Assembly: GCF_030705305.1 (NCBI RefSeq) | Contig: NZ_JAUZEE010000005.1 | Coordinates: 1 to 64,000, forward strand | Direction of reading: 5' to 3' | DNA length: 64,000 bases | Origin: Leptothrix discophora | GTDB lineage: Bacteria; Pseudomonadota; Gammaproteobacteria; Burkholderiales; Burkholderiaceae_C | Shown: in pieces, positions 38,833 through 48,281 of the stretch | Position numbering within the stretch: the first letter of the stretch is position 1 | Layout: each line of letters begins with the position of its first letter | The notes under the pieces: generated by a model | What the model was told of the DNA's origin: nothing | The model's database searches: none | The model's input: the letters and a program-made list of their open reading frames with translations, nothing else | Translations under genes and position numbers: made by a program

Positions 38833-41646
38833 ATGGACCACCGCAGTCCCGACTTCAGCGTCACCGAACGATTGCGGCGCTGTCTGGAGCAGCCGCTCCG
38901 CATCCGCCCCGACTGGGCCGCGCACGGGCTGGACCAGCCGGTGATCGGCTTCACCAGCCGGGCCGAGCCGGGCACGCCGACCTACCTCGTGCGCAACGCC
39001 GCGCTGGTGCGCGAGGTGCTCGCCGACGCCACCGGCCGCTTCAGCAACCGGCCCTATGCCGAGCTGGGCGGCGGCGACTTCATGCTGGCGATGGACGGCC
39101 TCCCGCACGACCGCCAGCGCCACTGGGTCATCGCCGAGCTGTTCGGCGGCCGCGCGGCGTCCCAGCTGCCGGTCCAGGCGCTGGCCCGGCTGGCCTGGGA
39201 CGAGGCCTCGGTGCTGGCGCTCAAGTCCGACCGCTTCGACGCCGTCGCGCTGGCCCGCGAGGCCGCGCTGCGCTTCTGCGCCCACCTGTTCGGCTTTCCC
39301 CAGCAGGACCTGCCGCTGCTCGGGCTGGTCACGCAGGGCGTCTACGACGGCCTGGTCCACGTGATCCTGGGCCGCCACATCGGCCTGTCGCCGCTGACCG
39401 GCTGGCGACGTAGCACCAGCGCCCGGCCGCGCGAGTGCGTGCTGCAGCGGGTCGCCGACCATGCGCACCTCCGCGATCCCGCGGGGTCGCGGCGCCGCAC
39501 CGAGCCGGACGACCTGGCCCGCTGCGCCGTGCTGCAGCGCGAGCTGCACCAGCTGCGCGCCGACCTGGTCGCGCGCGGCGCGGGCCCGGCCGGCGCGGAC
39601 TTCCTGCCGCTGTGCGCGCGCCTGTCCGACCTGCCCGGCGAGGAGCAGGCGGCCATCGTGCTGGGCCTGATCGGCGGGACCATCGGCAACGTGCAGACCA
39701 GCGTGGCGCTGATCGTCGACCGGCTGCTCGATGCCCCGGCCGACCCGGCCGCCGCGCTGCGCCGCGCCGCGCATGCGCTGCAGGCCGACACCGGCATCGA
39801 CGCGCTGGCGCCGCTGCGCGAGGCCGCCTGGGCCACGCTGGCCGCGTTCCCGCCGGTCGCCTTCCTGCCGCGCCAGGTGCGCTCGCATGACCTCGTCCTG
39901 GGCGGCGTGCCCGTGCCGGCCGGTGCCAACCTGGTGCTGTGGCTGGGGGAACCGGACGGGTCCGGGCCGGACTGGCGGCAGCGCGTCTTCACCACCCCGG
40001 CGCCGCACGACTGCATCGGCGACCGCCTGGTCATGCCGCTGCTGCTGCAACTCGGTGCCGGCATGCTGCGCCAGCCCGGCCTGGCGCGCGACTGGGACGA
40101 GCCGGCCGGCCGCGAGCAGCGTCTCGACCGCCGCTGGCATTTCGCCGCCCGGACCCTGCCGCTGCGCCAGGCACGCGAGGCCGGCCTGCGCCAGCAGCCG
40201 CTGTGCGTCGTGATGGACGTGCGCGAGCCGGTGGCGCAACACGGCCGCGAGCTGGCCCGGCTGATCGCCTGTGCCGCGCCGCTGATCGAGCAGAGCCTGC
40301 TTGAATCGCGCCACATCCACACCGCCTGGTTCGTGCTGTTCAACGCGGGCCGCCAGCTGGCGCTGTTCACCACCTACGACGGCAGCTTCGATGCCTACAT
40401 CGCGTATTTCGCCGACCGGGTCGGGCCGCTGTTCGACCTGCTGTTCGCGCACATCGTCGATGCCCCGGTGCGCCGTCCGATCGGCCGCTACCCGAAGGAA
40501 TTCGTGGCCCGCATCCGCAAGGCCCACGCGCTGCACGCCCCCATGGGCGGCTACTTCTTCAGCGCCTACCCGCAGCAGGCCACGGCCGACGTGCAGGCCG
40601 CCGATGCCTGGTGGCGCCAGCGCCTGGGGCTGGGCCCGCGCCAGCGGCCGCTGGGGCAGCGCCCGGGCACCGACCAGCCGGTCGCGCGGGCGGCCCATGA
40701 CGCGCTGCTGGCGCCGTCGATGTCGACCGAGTTCGAGCCGGCCCGGATCGCCCGCAGCGCCGGCCTGCGCCTCGCGCTGCAGCGCCACCCGATCGAGCGG
40801 GTGCGGGCGGCGCTGGCCGACCGAGCGCAGGCGCTGCGCGACGAGGCCGATGGCCTGCACGCGGTGATGCGCGACGACGGCGGCGTGGCGACCGCGGCCG
40901 ACGCGGATCCCGAGACCGCCCGCCGCCGCATCCTGGAACTGGTCGACGCGGTGCCGGCGCGCGTGGTCGAGCGGCTGCGCGCGACCCAGGGCGGACGCGG
41001 CGCGGCGGGCGCGGCGGCACCGGCCGAGGCGCTGTCGCAGCCCGAGGCCGAGGCGCTGGTCGAGCGCCTGGCAGCGGCCATGGCGGGCTGGCCGGGGCTG
41101 GGGCCGACCGGATCGGTCGATGCATCCGGTGAATTCGGTGAATCCGACGCATCCGACGCATCCGGCGCGCCGCTGCGACTGCGCCACCAGCCCGGCCTGC
41201 AGCGCGTGCACGGCCCGCTGTGCGTGGTCATGAACATCAAGGCGCCGCATGCCGACCATGCCCGCGACATCGCGCGGGTGATCGCCACCGGCGCGCCGAC
41301 CATCGAGCGCAGCCTGCGCGAGGCCGGGCATGTTCACTTCGCCTGGTTCGTGCTGCTGGACGGCGGCCGCCAGCTGGCGCTGCTGACGAACTTCGACGGC
41401 GACCTCGACACCTACGTCGACCATTTCGCCAACGAGGTCGGCGACCTGTTCGACCGGCTGTTCGAGCACCTCGACGACCCGCCGCCGCTGCCGGTCTCGC
41501 GCCATCCGCGCGCGTTCGTGCGCCGCATCCACGACTACCACGACGGCCATGCACCGGTCGGCGGCTACTTCTTCAGCGCCTGCCCGGCGCTGCGCGTGGC
41601 CGACATCCAGCATGCCGGACGGGCCTGGCGCGACCGGCTGCGATGA
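38833..41646 (+). CDS. Non-canonical cytochrome P450 fused to a duplicated alpha/beta domain
   Basis: A 937-residue protein. Residues 1-435 follow a P450: a TYLVRNAALVREVLAD start, an MDGLPHDRQRHW C-helix, an I-helix region GLIGGTIGNVQTS near 280 without the usual A-G-x-D-T, and a haem loop FTTPAPHDCIG with the thiolate Cys at 394. The K-helix ExxR is altered (Glu330 and Trp333 in place of Arg). Two homologous domains of about 135 residues follow, at about 456-593 and 795-930; each starts PLCVVM, contains AWFVL..GRQLAL and ends in GGYFFSA. They resemble domains found beside bacterial haem peroxidases and may be ferredoxin-like barrels. Altered helices recall hydroperoxide-using P450s. A strong GGGAGG site precedes the ATG. 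Cytoplasmic. Confidence 0.75.
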   Translation: MDHRSPDFSVTERLRRCLEQPLRIRPDWAAHGLDQPVIGFTSRAEPGTPTYLVRNAALVREVLADATGRFSNRPYAELGGGDFMLAMDGLPHDRQRHWVIAELFGGRAASQLPVQALARLAWDEASVLALKSDRFDAVALAREAALRFCAHLFGFPQQDLPLLGLVTQGVYDGLVHVILGRHIGLSPLTGWRRSTSARPRECVLQRVADHAHLRDPAGSRRRTEPDDLARCAVLQRELHQLRADLVARGAGPAGADFLPLCARLSDLPGEEQAAIVLGLIGGTIGNVQTSVALIVDRLLDAPADPAAALRRAAHALQADTGIDALAPLREAAWATLAAFPPVAFLPRQVRSHDLVLGGVPVPAGANLVLWLGEPDGSGPDWRQRVFTTPAPHDCIGDRLVMPLLLQLGAGMLRQPGLARDWDEPAGREQRLDRRWHFAARTLPLRQAREAGLRQQPLCVVMDVREPVAQHGRELARLIACAAPLIEQSLLESRHIHTAWFVLFNAGRQLALFTTYDGSFDAYIAYFADRVGPLFDLLFAHIVDAPVRRPIGRYPKEFVARIRKAHALHAPMGGYFFSAYPQQATADVQAADAWWRQRLGLGPRQRPLGQRPGTDQPVARAAHDALLAPSMSTEFEPARIARSAGLRLALQRHPIERVRAALADRAQALRDEADGLHAVMRDDGGVATAADADPETARRRILELVDAVPARVVERLRATQGGRGAAGAAAPAEALSQPEAEALVERLAAAMAGWPGLGPTGSVDASGEFGESDASDASGAPLRLRHQPGLQRVHGPLCVVMNIKAPHADHARDIARVIATGAPTIERSLREAGHVHFAWFVLLDGGRQLALLTNFDGDLDTYVDHFANEVGDLFDRLFEHLDDPPPLPVSRHPRAFVRRIHDYHDGHAPVGGYFFSACPALRVADIQHAGRAWRDRLR

Positions 41647-41699
41647 GGGCTCGCGCCCGGCCCGACCGCTCCGAGACGACCCGCAACCAGGAGGTCCGC

Positions 41700-43271
41700 A
41701 TGTCCATCGACGTGTCCGACGACGTGTCCACCGACGATCCCCACGCGCCCCAGCGCCTGCCCGGCTGCGGCTACCGCCGTGCCCATGCGGCGTGTCACCT
41801 CGTGCTGCAGATGTGCGAGGGCCGGCGCACCGAGGCGCGCGCCATGCTGAAGGCGCTGCGCCAGATGGCGGACGCGCATGGCCCGCTGAGCGGCCATGCC
41901 TCGGCGCTGGCCGAGGGCGTCGAGCTGCGTGGGCGTGACGGCGCCATCGACATCGGCCTGACCCTGCGCGGGCTGCGCCAGCTGGGCGTGTCGCGCGAGT
42001 GGATCGAGCGTTCAGCCGCCCGTTCGGACGCTTGGCGGCAAGGCCCCGCCGCGCGCGCCTGGCGGCTGGGCGACAGCGGACCGGCCGCGCCGTCGCACTG
42101 GGAAGGCTGGGCCGCCGACGACCAGGCCGACCTGGTGCTGAGCCTGCACGGGCACAGCGCCGCCGCCGTCGAGGCGCTGTGCGAGCGCGTGGTCGGGCAG
42201 GACGGCTTCGACACCGTCTGGGTCGAGCTGGGCCGCCTGAGGGCCGAGCGCCTGACCGAGCCGGCCCCCGCCGGCAGGGAACACTTCGGCTACCGCGACG
42301 GCCTCTCCCGGCCGGCCTGGGTCGAACGCCGGACGGTCGACGGCGGCATCGGCCGGCATCCGCAGGCGGTCGCGCTGGGCGAGCTGCTGTTGGGCCACCT
42401 CAACGACGTCGGCGCCAACCCCTGGGACTTCCGCGACCTGCGGGTGCAGGACGGTGATCCATCGGTCGACCCGCGCGCCGACCCCAACCCCGCGCTGGAC
42501 GAGGCCCGGCGCTTCTTCCTCGGGGCCAGCTTCGGCGTGCTGCGCAAGATGCGGCAGGACGTCGGGGTGTTCCAGGCCCAGGTCGGGCAGGCGGCGCGGG
42601 ACCTGGCCGCACGCGCGGGTTTCCGGCAGGCGATGGACGCGCAGTTGGCGACCGAGAACGCGCAGCGCCGGCGCGCCGGGCTGGCCGAGCGCGACGCGGC
42701 GGCGGTGGCGGACGTCTACATCCGGGCCCAGTTCTGCGGCCGCTGGCCGTCCGGCCACCCGATGCAGGCGCGCGACGGCTGGTTCGAGCCCACCGGCGCC
42801 CTGGCGCTGCCCGACGACGCGGGCCGCGTCCACGACCTGCCAGCCGATGCACCGCACCGCGGCTGCCCGGCGTTTGGCTCGCACGTGCGCCGCATGAACC
42901 CGCGCGGTGACCCGGTGGTGCCGCCGCGCCGTCGCGTCGTGCTGCGGCGCGGGCTGCCCTACGGCGCACACGGCGACGCCGACGTCGGCCTGCTGGGCCT
43001 GTTCTTCTGCGCCAGCATCGAGGACCAGTTCGAGCACCTGCTCGGCGCCTGGGCGCAGCAGACGCCGATGGGCCCGGACCATGTCGGCACGGCCCGCGAT
43101 CCGCTGATCGGCCAGCATGCCGACGCGACCGCGCCGCTGGAGATCTGGCTGCCCGACGGCAGCGCGATGACCGCCAGCCTCGACCGCCCGAGCGTGCTGA
43201 CGCAGGGCACGCTCTACCTGCTGTACCTGGGCCGGCACGGGCTGGACCAGGTCTGCGGAGGCACGCGATGA
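41700..43271 (+). CDS. DyP-type haem peroxidase
   Basis: A 523-residue member of the DyP superfamily, from the longer branch. The GxxDG motif is GYRDGLSRP (Asp at residue 200), the distal acid used in peroxide cleavage. The haem-binding His is in SHVRRMNPR (His 395), and the LLGLFFCASIEDQFEHL segment near 445 is the usual C-terminal core. There is no Tat signal, so it should act in the cytoplasm or with an encapsulating partner; no encapsulin gene is visible here. A near-perfect AGGAGG ribosome site lies before the ATG. It is 53 bp downstream of the P450 gene and overlaps the patatin gene start by 4 bp (ATGA), arguing for joint function. Confidence 0.88.
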   Translation: MSIDVSDDVSTDDPHAPQRLPGCGYRRAHAACHLVLQMCEGRRTEARAMLKALRQMADAHGPLSGHASALAEGVELRGRDGAIDIGLTLRGLRQLGVSREWIERSAARSDAWRQGPAARAWRLGDSGPAAPSHWEGWAADDQADLVLSLHGHSAAAVEALCERVVGQDGFDTVWVELGRLRAERLTEPAPAGREHFGYRDGLSRPAWVERRTVDGGIGRHPQAVALGELLLGHLNDVGANPWDFRDLRVQDGDPSVDPRADPNPALDEARRFFLGASFGVLRKMRQDVGVFQAQVGQAARDLAARAGFRQAMDAQLATENAQRRRAGLAERDAAAVADVYIRAQFCGRWPSGHPMQARDGWFEPTGALALPDDAGRVHDLPADAPHRGCPAFGSHVRRMNPRGDPVVPPRRRVVLRRGLPYGAHGDADVGLLGLFFCASIEDQFEHLLGAWAQQTPMGPDHVGTARDPLIGQHADATAPLEIWLPDGSAMTASLDRPSVLTQGTLYLLYLGRHGLDQVCGGTR

Positions 43272-45430
43272 CGGCGTCCGCCCGCCGGCCCGGGCCGCAT
43301 GAGCCACGCGAGCCAGATGAGCCGCCCCCGCTCGAACGCTGCTGCGACCTGGTCCTGACCGGTGGCGTCACCAGCGGCGTGCTCTACCCGGCCGCCGTCT
43401 GCCACCTGGCCCTGCACTACCGCTTCCACGCGCTGGGCGGCACCTCGGTGGGGGCGCTCGCGGTGGCGATCACGGCGGCGGCCGAATACCAGCGCCGGCT
43501 CGGCTCGGACGCCGGCTTCGACGTGCTGGCCCAGGTGCCGGAGAAGCTCGCCGCCCCGATCGCGATGCCGCAGGGTCGCGTCAAGGACGTCTGCGACGGC
43601 ATCGAGGCGCAGCCCACCACGCTGCTGTCGCTGTTCCAGCCCGACACCCGGGCCGGCGCGCGGCTGCTGAGGCTGTTCCTGGCCGCCAACCCGACGGGGG
43701 TCGTCAAGCTGGGCTGGGGCGTCCGGCTGCGCGGCCTGTTGCGGGAACTGCCGACGACCTACCCGCTCGTCGCCGGCACGACCGGGCTGGCGCTGCTGGC
43801 GGCCTTCGGCCTGTCCTGGGCCGGCTGGCGCACGTCCGGGTGGCCGGTCGGGCTGCTGGCGACGTTCCTGCCGGTGCTGGGCGCGCTGGCCCTGGGCCTG
43901 GTCGTGCTGCTGCTGGCGATCGGCCGGGACCTCCGGCGTGGCGCGCTCGACAACCACCTCGGCCTGTGCACCGGCCGTGGCCAGAAGGACAGCGGCAAGG
44001 GCCTGATCGACTGGCTGCACGACTCGATCCAGTGGGCTTCGGGCCGCCAGTCGCACGAGACGCCGCTGACCTTCCGCGACCTCTGGGACGCACCCGAGAC
44101 GGGCCTGCCGCCGCCGGCCGATCCGACCGGCCCGCGCCGCCGCTCGATCGACCTGCGCATGGTCAGCACCTGCCTGAGCCACGGTCGGCCGGTCGAGCTG
44201 CCGCTGGCCGACAGCGACGAGAACGCCACCCTGTTCTTCGCGCTGGAGGAGTGGCAGCCCTACTTCCCGGATCCCGTGATCGCGCTGCTGCGCAGCACCT
44301 GCCCGGTCTACGAGGACATCGCCGATCGCTACGGCGCGCCGACCCGCGATGGCCTGCCGCCCGGTCCGCGCCTGACGCTGTTGCAGATGCCGCGCGAGCG
44401 CATGCCGTTGCTCGTGGCCGCACGCATGAGCCTGAGCTTCCCCGGCATCTTCTCGACCGTGCCGGCCTGGAGCCTGGACCTGGAAGAGCGCTGCTGGCGT
44501 CGCCTGCGCTACTCGGATGGCGGCATCTGCGCCAACTTCCCCATCCACCTGTTCGACGCCGCCGTGCCGCGCTGGCCGACCTTCGGCATCCTGCTGAGCG
44601 AGCCCGACAGCGGCCTGCAGCCGCCGCCGCATGCCACCGAGTTCCGCAGCCCGCTCACCGGCGAGCGGGGCCACGTCTGGTTGCCGCGCGCCCACCACGA
44701 GGGCGCCGCCAGCCTGAACCAGCAACTGCCCGAAGGTGGCGTGCTGAGCGCCGTGATCGGCTACGCGCTGCAGTCCCTCAACACCGCGCGGCGCTGGCAG
44801 GACTACACCCTGTCGCGCATGCCCGGCGTGCGCGAGCGGGTTGCCCGCGTCACGCTGGCCCAGGGCGAGGGCGAGCTGGACCTGCGCATGCGCGGCGCCG
44901 ACATCGAGCGCCTGGGTCAGACCTATGGCCGCTGTGCTGCCGACCTGCTGCTCGACGCCTACCTGTCGCGGGCCGACGCCCAGCCCTCGCCGGCCTGGTC
45001 CGAACACCGCTGGGTGCGCTGGAACCTGCTGGCCGAGGGTCTGCGCGCACGCCTGGCCGGCCTGACGCAGGCGGCCGAGGACGCGCCGTGCAGCACGCCC
45101 CTGTCCAGCCAGATCGACGCCGCCACGACCACCTGCCCGCTGCGCGGCGGACTGGGCGAACGTCCCGACCCGGATGCGCCCGGCAGCACCGGCCGCCCCG
45201 AACAGCGACCGCCCTGGAGCGCCCACCGCCGCGAGCCGCGCCACGGCCAGGGCCCTGGCCAGCCCCAGCCGCGCACCGACCTGCACCCGCTCGACGACGA
45301 CCAGCGCGCCGCCCTCGCCGCGTTGCTGGACAGCCTCTGCGCGGTCGAGGCGCAGATGGGCGTGGTGTGGCGCGAGCAGCCCTACCAGCCCGAGCCGAGG
45401 CCGGTGCTGACGGTGCGGCCGAGCCTGTGA
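43268..45430 (+). CDS. Patatin-like phospholipase with transmembrane hairpin
   Basis: A 720-residue protein with a patatin catalytic dyad. The oxyanion-type loop is LTGGVTSGVLYP (residues 30-41), the nucleophile Ser60 lies in GGTSVGA, and the Asp417 lies in SDGGICANFP. Between them is a long insert with two hydrophobic helices (about residues 163-184 and 192-215) that would anchor it in the inner membrane. The C-terminal 100 residues are Pro/Arg-rich and look disordered. Patatins release fatty acids from phospholipids. Its ATG overlaps the DyP stop codon, so the two proteins are made together. It could feed fatty acids to the neighbouring peroxidase and P450. The transcript meets a convergent gene at 45516. 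Confidence 0.87.
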   Translation: MTASARRPGPHEPREPDEPPPLERCCDLVLTGGVTSGVLYPAAVCHLALHYRFHALGGTSVGALAVAITAAAEYQRRLGSDAGFDVLAQVPEKLAAPIAMPQGRVKDVCDGIEAQPTTLLSLFQPDTRAGARLLRLFLAANPTGVVKLGWGVRLRGLLRELPTTYPLVAGTTGLALLAAFGLSWAGWRTSGWPVGLLATFLPVLGALALGLVVLLLAIGRDLRRGALDNHLGLCTGRGQKDSGKGLIDWLHDSIQWASGRQSHETPLTFRDLWDAPETGLPPPADPTGPRRRSIDLRMVSTCLSHGRPVELPLADSDENATLFFALEEWQPYFPDPVIALLRSTCPVYEDIADRYGAPTRDGLPPGPRLTLLQMPRERMPLLVAARMSLSFPGIFSTVPAWSLDLEERCWRRLRYSDGGICANFPIHLFDAAVPRWPTFGILLSEPDSGLQPPPHATEFRSPLTGERGHVWLPRAHHEGAASLNQQLPEGGVLSAVIGYALQSLNTARRWQDYTLSRMPGVRERVARVTLAQGEGELDLRMRGADIERLGQTYGRCAADLLLDAYLSRADAQPSPAWSEHRWVRWNLLAEGLRARLAGLTQAAEDAPCSTPLSSQIDAATTTCPLRGGLGERPDPDAPGSTGRPEQRPPWSAHRREPRHGQGPGQPQPRTDLHPLDDDQRAALAALLDSLCAVEAQMGVVWREQPYQPEPRPVLTVRPSL

Positions 45431-45480
45431 GGCGACACCGGCTATGGCCCGGCCTGGCGCAGCGGGTTTCCTGAAAGGCC

Positions 45481-45517
45481 GAAAGAGGTTGGCGGGAATC
45501 CCTTCCCGTCCGACCTC
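45481..45517 (-). terminator. Terminator after the M48 peptidase gene
   Basis: On the minus strand, GAGGTCGG-A-CGGGAA pairs with TTCCCGCCAACCTC around a GGGA loop, with one bulge, and is followed by CTTTC. The hairpin begins inside the stop codon of the peptidase gene. It may also stop the convergent patatin transcript. Confidence 0.65.
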
Positions 45518-46442
45518 AGCTCACCGGCGGCGGGTTGTAGCGGCGGGCCGGCTTGGGGGCGCGCTCGTAGAGGCCGCTCACCTTGCCGAGGTTGGCCTCG
45601 ATCTCCTGGATGCGGGTGGTGCTGGCCGGGTGCGTCGACAGGAACTGCGGCGGCGCGCCCTTGCTGGCCTGGCCCATCTTCTGCCACAGCGTCACGCCGG
45701 CCTGCGGGTTGTAGCCGGCCCGGGCGGCGAGTTCCATGCCGACCAGGTCGGCCTCGGACTCGTCCTCGCGGCTGAAGCGCAGCGTCAGCAGCTGGCCGCC
45801 CATGTCGGCCACCGTGCGGCCCAGGTCGCCCAGGCCCAGCAGGGCCGAGCCCAGGCCGATGATCCCCTGCGTCGCGGTGGTCTTGCCCATGCGTTCGCGG
45901 GCGTGCTCGCGCAGCGCGTGGGCCATCTCGTGGCCCATGATCATCGCGACCTCGTCGTCGTTGAGCTGCAGCTTCTGCAGGATGCCGGTGTAGAAGGCGA
46001 TCTTGCCGCCGGGCATGCAGAAGGCGTTGATCTGCTCGCTGCCGATCAGGTTGACCTCCCACTTCCACGACCGGGCGCGCGGGTTCCACTCGTAGGTGTG
46101 CGGCTTGAGCTGCTCGGCGATGGCGCGCAGGCGGATCAGCTGCGGGTGGTTGTCGGGTGCCAGCGCGCCCTTGCTGGACGCCTCCTGCTGGAGCTGGGCG
46201 TAGTTCTGCTGGGCGGCCTGCTCGACCTGTGCCGCCGGCACCAGCTTGGCGAACTTGGAGGTGCCGCCGACGTCGACGCCCTCGCGAGCCCAGGCCGGCA
46301 CGGCCGCCATCGCGCCCGCGCCGGCCAGCAGGCCGGTGAACAGCCGGCGCGAGGTCGGTGCATGCCAGGGGCAGGCGCAGCCGCCGCGGTGCAGGTGGAT
46401 CGGCGTCTCGATGACGGCATCGGTGACGAAATCTCGGCTCAT
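45516..46442 (-). CDS. M48-family metallopeptidase
   Basis: A 308-residue zinc protease. The N-terminal 55 residues contain SRRLFTGLLAGAGAMAAVPAWA, an export signal of the twin-Arg type, so it acts in the periplasm. The zinc motif GHEMAHALREH (HExxH) lies near residue 168, and the third ligand Glu in EDESEADLVGMELAARAGY near 228. Proteins of this type resemble the peptidase core of BepA, which handles misfolded outer-membrane proteins, but the TPR part is absent. A strong terminator starts at its stop codon. Its start is about 70 bp after the ampG stop. Confidence 0.9.
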   Translation of the reverse strand: MSRDFVTDAVIETPIHLHRGGCACPWHAPTSRRLFTGLLAGAGAMAAVPAWAREGVDVGGTSKFAKLVPAAQVEQAAQQNYAQLQQEASSKGALAPDNHPQLIRLRAIAEQLKPHTYEWNPRARSWKWEVNLIGSEQINAFCMPGGKIAFYTGILQKLQLNDDEVAMIMGHEMAHALREHARERMGKTTATQGIIGLGSALLGLGDLGRTVADMGGQLLTLRFSREDESEADLVGMELAARAGYNPQAGVTLWQKMGQASKGAPPQFLSTHPASTTRIQEIEANLGKVSGLYERAPKPARRYNPPPVS

Positions 46443-46510
46443 GGTGCTCGGGGCTTTCGGGTTGGGGCGTGACGCGGCGAACGACACGTCGGGTTTCAGA
46501 TGGGGATGCG

Positions 46511-48160
46511 TCAATCGTCCGACAAGGGGGCGGCCGGATCGACCTCCAGGCCCCGGACGGTGGCGCGCATCGTCCACAGCAGCCACAACGCGGGCAGTGC
46601 GGCGAGGGTGGACAACACGAAGAAGCTCGGCCAGCCGATCGATTCGGCCAGCACGCCGGCCAGCGGCCCGACCCAGACCCGGCCGACCGCCGCGAAGGCG
46701 CTCAGCATGGCGTACTGGGTGGCCGTGAAGCGCTGGCTGGTCAGGCTCATCAGGAAGGCGACGAAGGCGGCCGTGCCCATGCCGCCGGACAGGTTCTCGC
46801 CGGCGATCACCAGCAGCAGCGCGCCGTCGACCGGCGTGGCCTGCGCCAGCTGCAGGAAGCCCCAGTCGAAGGTCGGCACGGTCAGTCCCGGCAGGCTGCC
46901 CTTGCCGGCCACGGCCAGCCACCAGAAGCCGACGTTGCTGACCATCTGGAAGATGCCGAACAGCATCAGCGAGCGCCACAGCCCCAGCCGCAGCATCAGC
47001 GCACCACCGACCAGCGCGCCGGCAATGGTCAGCCACAGGCCCAGCACCTTGTTGACCACGCCGACCTCGGCCGAACCGTAGGCCATGGCCTTGAGCAGGA
47101 AGGGCGTCATCAGCGAGCCGGCGAAGGCGTCGCCGAGCTTGTAGAGCACGATGAAGCCGAGGAAGGCCCAGGCGCATGGCTGGCTGAAGTAGTTGCCCAG
47201 GCCACCGAGCAGGGTCTCGAAGCGGGCCCGCCGTGCCGCCCAGGCCGCCAGCGGCAGCGTGAAGCCGATGCCGGCCAGCAGCGCGACCAGGTCGATCCAG
47301 CGCTGGCGCAGCGCCGGGGCCATCGACGAGCCCTCGAACAGCGGCCCGAGCAGGGCCTGCAGCGCGGGCACGAAGGCCTGCTGGGTGACGACGTAGCCCA
47401 GCGCGACGGCGGCCACGACCGCCAGGAAGCCGATCAGGTCGTGGCGGGCCTCGCTGCGCGGCGCGTCGAGGGCCGGCAGTCGCGGCAGGGCGACCGCCGA
47501 CAGCAGCGCCGCGCCGACCATGATCGCGGCCATCAGCCGGTAGACCGCCGGCCAGCTCCAGGCCGGACCGCCGTGCGCGGCGGCGGCGGCGATGTTGGCC
47601 GGGTCGGTCCAGATCAGCGCGACGCCGCCCGACAGGATCATCGCCAGCCGGTAGCCCAGCACCGACAGCGAGGAGCCCAGGCCGCGCTCGGCCGCCGGCA
47701 GCAGGTCGGTGCGGTAGGCGTCGATCACGACGTCCTGCGAGGCCGACAGGAAGGCCACCGTGACCGCCAGCAGCGCGAAGGCCTGCAGGGCGCCCTTCGG
47801 CGAGGTGGTCGACAGCGCCAGCAGCGCGGCCGCCAGCAGCAGCTGCGTCAGCACCAGCCAGCCGCGCCGGCGGCCCAGGCCGGGGACCTCGAAGCGATCC
47901 ATCAGCGGCGCCCACAGGAACTTGAAGGTGTAGGGCAGGCCGACCAGGCTGAGGAAGCCGATGGTGGCGACATCGATGCCGTCCAGGCTCAACCAGGCCT
48001 GCATCGCCTGCCCGGTCAGCGCCAAGGGCAGGCCGGAGGCGAATCCCAGCAGCGTCACGACCGCCAGGCGCCAGGCGCGGCGCGCGCGGGCGAGGCCGCT
48101 GAGCGGCGGCGGGAGCGTCGCGGCCAGCGCGGCGGCGGTGTCGGGACGGGAGGCGGGCAT
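46511..48160 (-). CDS. ampG: AmpG-like muropeptide permease (MFS)
   Basis: A 549-residue major-facilitator transporter. The first helix region LLGFASGLPLALTGQAMQAW and the following IGFLSLVGLPYTFKFLWAP are typical of AmpG, which imports GlcNAc-anhydroMurNAc peptides from the periplasm for cell-wall recycling and beta-lactamase induction. About fourteen transmembrane segments are visible across the length. ATG at 48160 is used; a TTG two codons upstream is possible. No beta-lactamase or AmpR gene is nearby. It lies between the M48 protease and a small three-gene group on the same strand. Confidence 0.9.
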   Translation of the reverse strand: MPASRPDTAAALAATLPPPLSGLARARRAWRLAVVTLLGFASGLPLALTGQAMQAWLSLDGIDVATIGFLSLVGLPYTFKFLWAPLMDRFEVPGLGRRRGWLVLTQLLLAAALLALSTTSPKGALQAFALLAVTVAFLSASQDVVIDAYRTDLLPAAERGLGSSLSVLGYRLAMILSGGVALIWTDPANIAAAAAHGGPAWSWPAVYRLMAAIMVGAALLSAVALPRLPALDAPRSEARHDLIGFLAVVAAVALGYVVTQQAFVPALQALLGPLFEGSSMAPALRQRWIDLVALLAGIGFTLPLAAWAARRARFETLLGGLGNYFSQPCAWAFLGFIVLYKLGDAFAGSLMTPFLLKAMAYGSAEVGVVNKVLGLWLTIAGALVGGALMLRLGLWRSLMLFGIFQMVSNVGFWWLAVAGKGSLPGLTVPTFDWGFLQLAQATPVDGALLLVIAGENLSGGMGTAAFVAFLMSLTSQRFTATQYAMLSAFAAVGRVWVGPLAGVLAESIGWPSFFVLSTLAALPALWLLWTMRATVRGLEVDPAAPLSDD

Positions 48161-48281
48161 CGGCAAATTCTAGGAGTCGTCCCGCCGCGGGCCCTGCCAG
48201 GTGCCGCAGGGCCTGGCAGGCGCGGCGCGATGACCGCCTCGCCGCTCGACGCCGGGCTGCGCCAGGCGCTGGGGGCCCGGG

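Noticed and set aside
41700-43271. DyP peroxidase as encapsulin cargo
   Set aside because: No encapsulin shell gene and no recognisable cargo-loading tail at the C-terminus.
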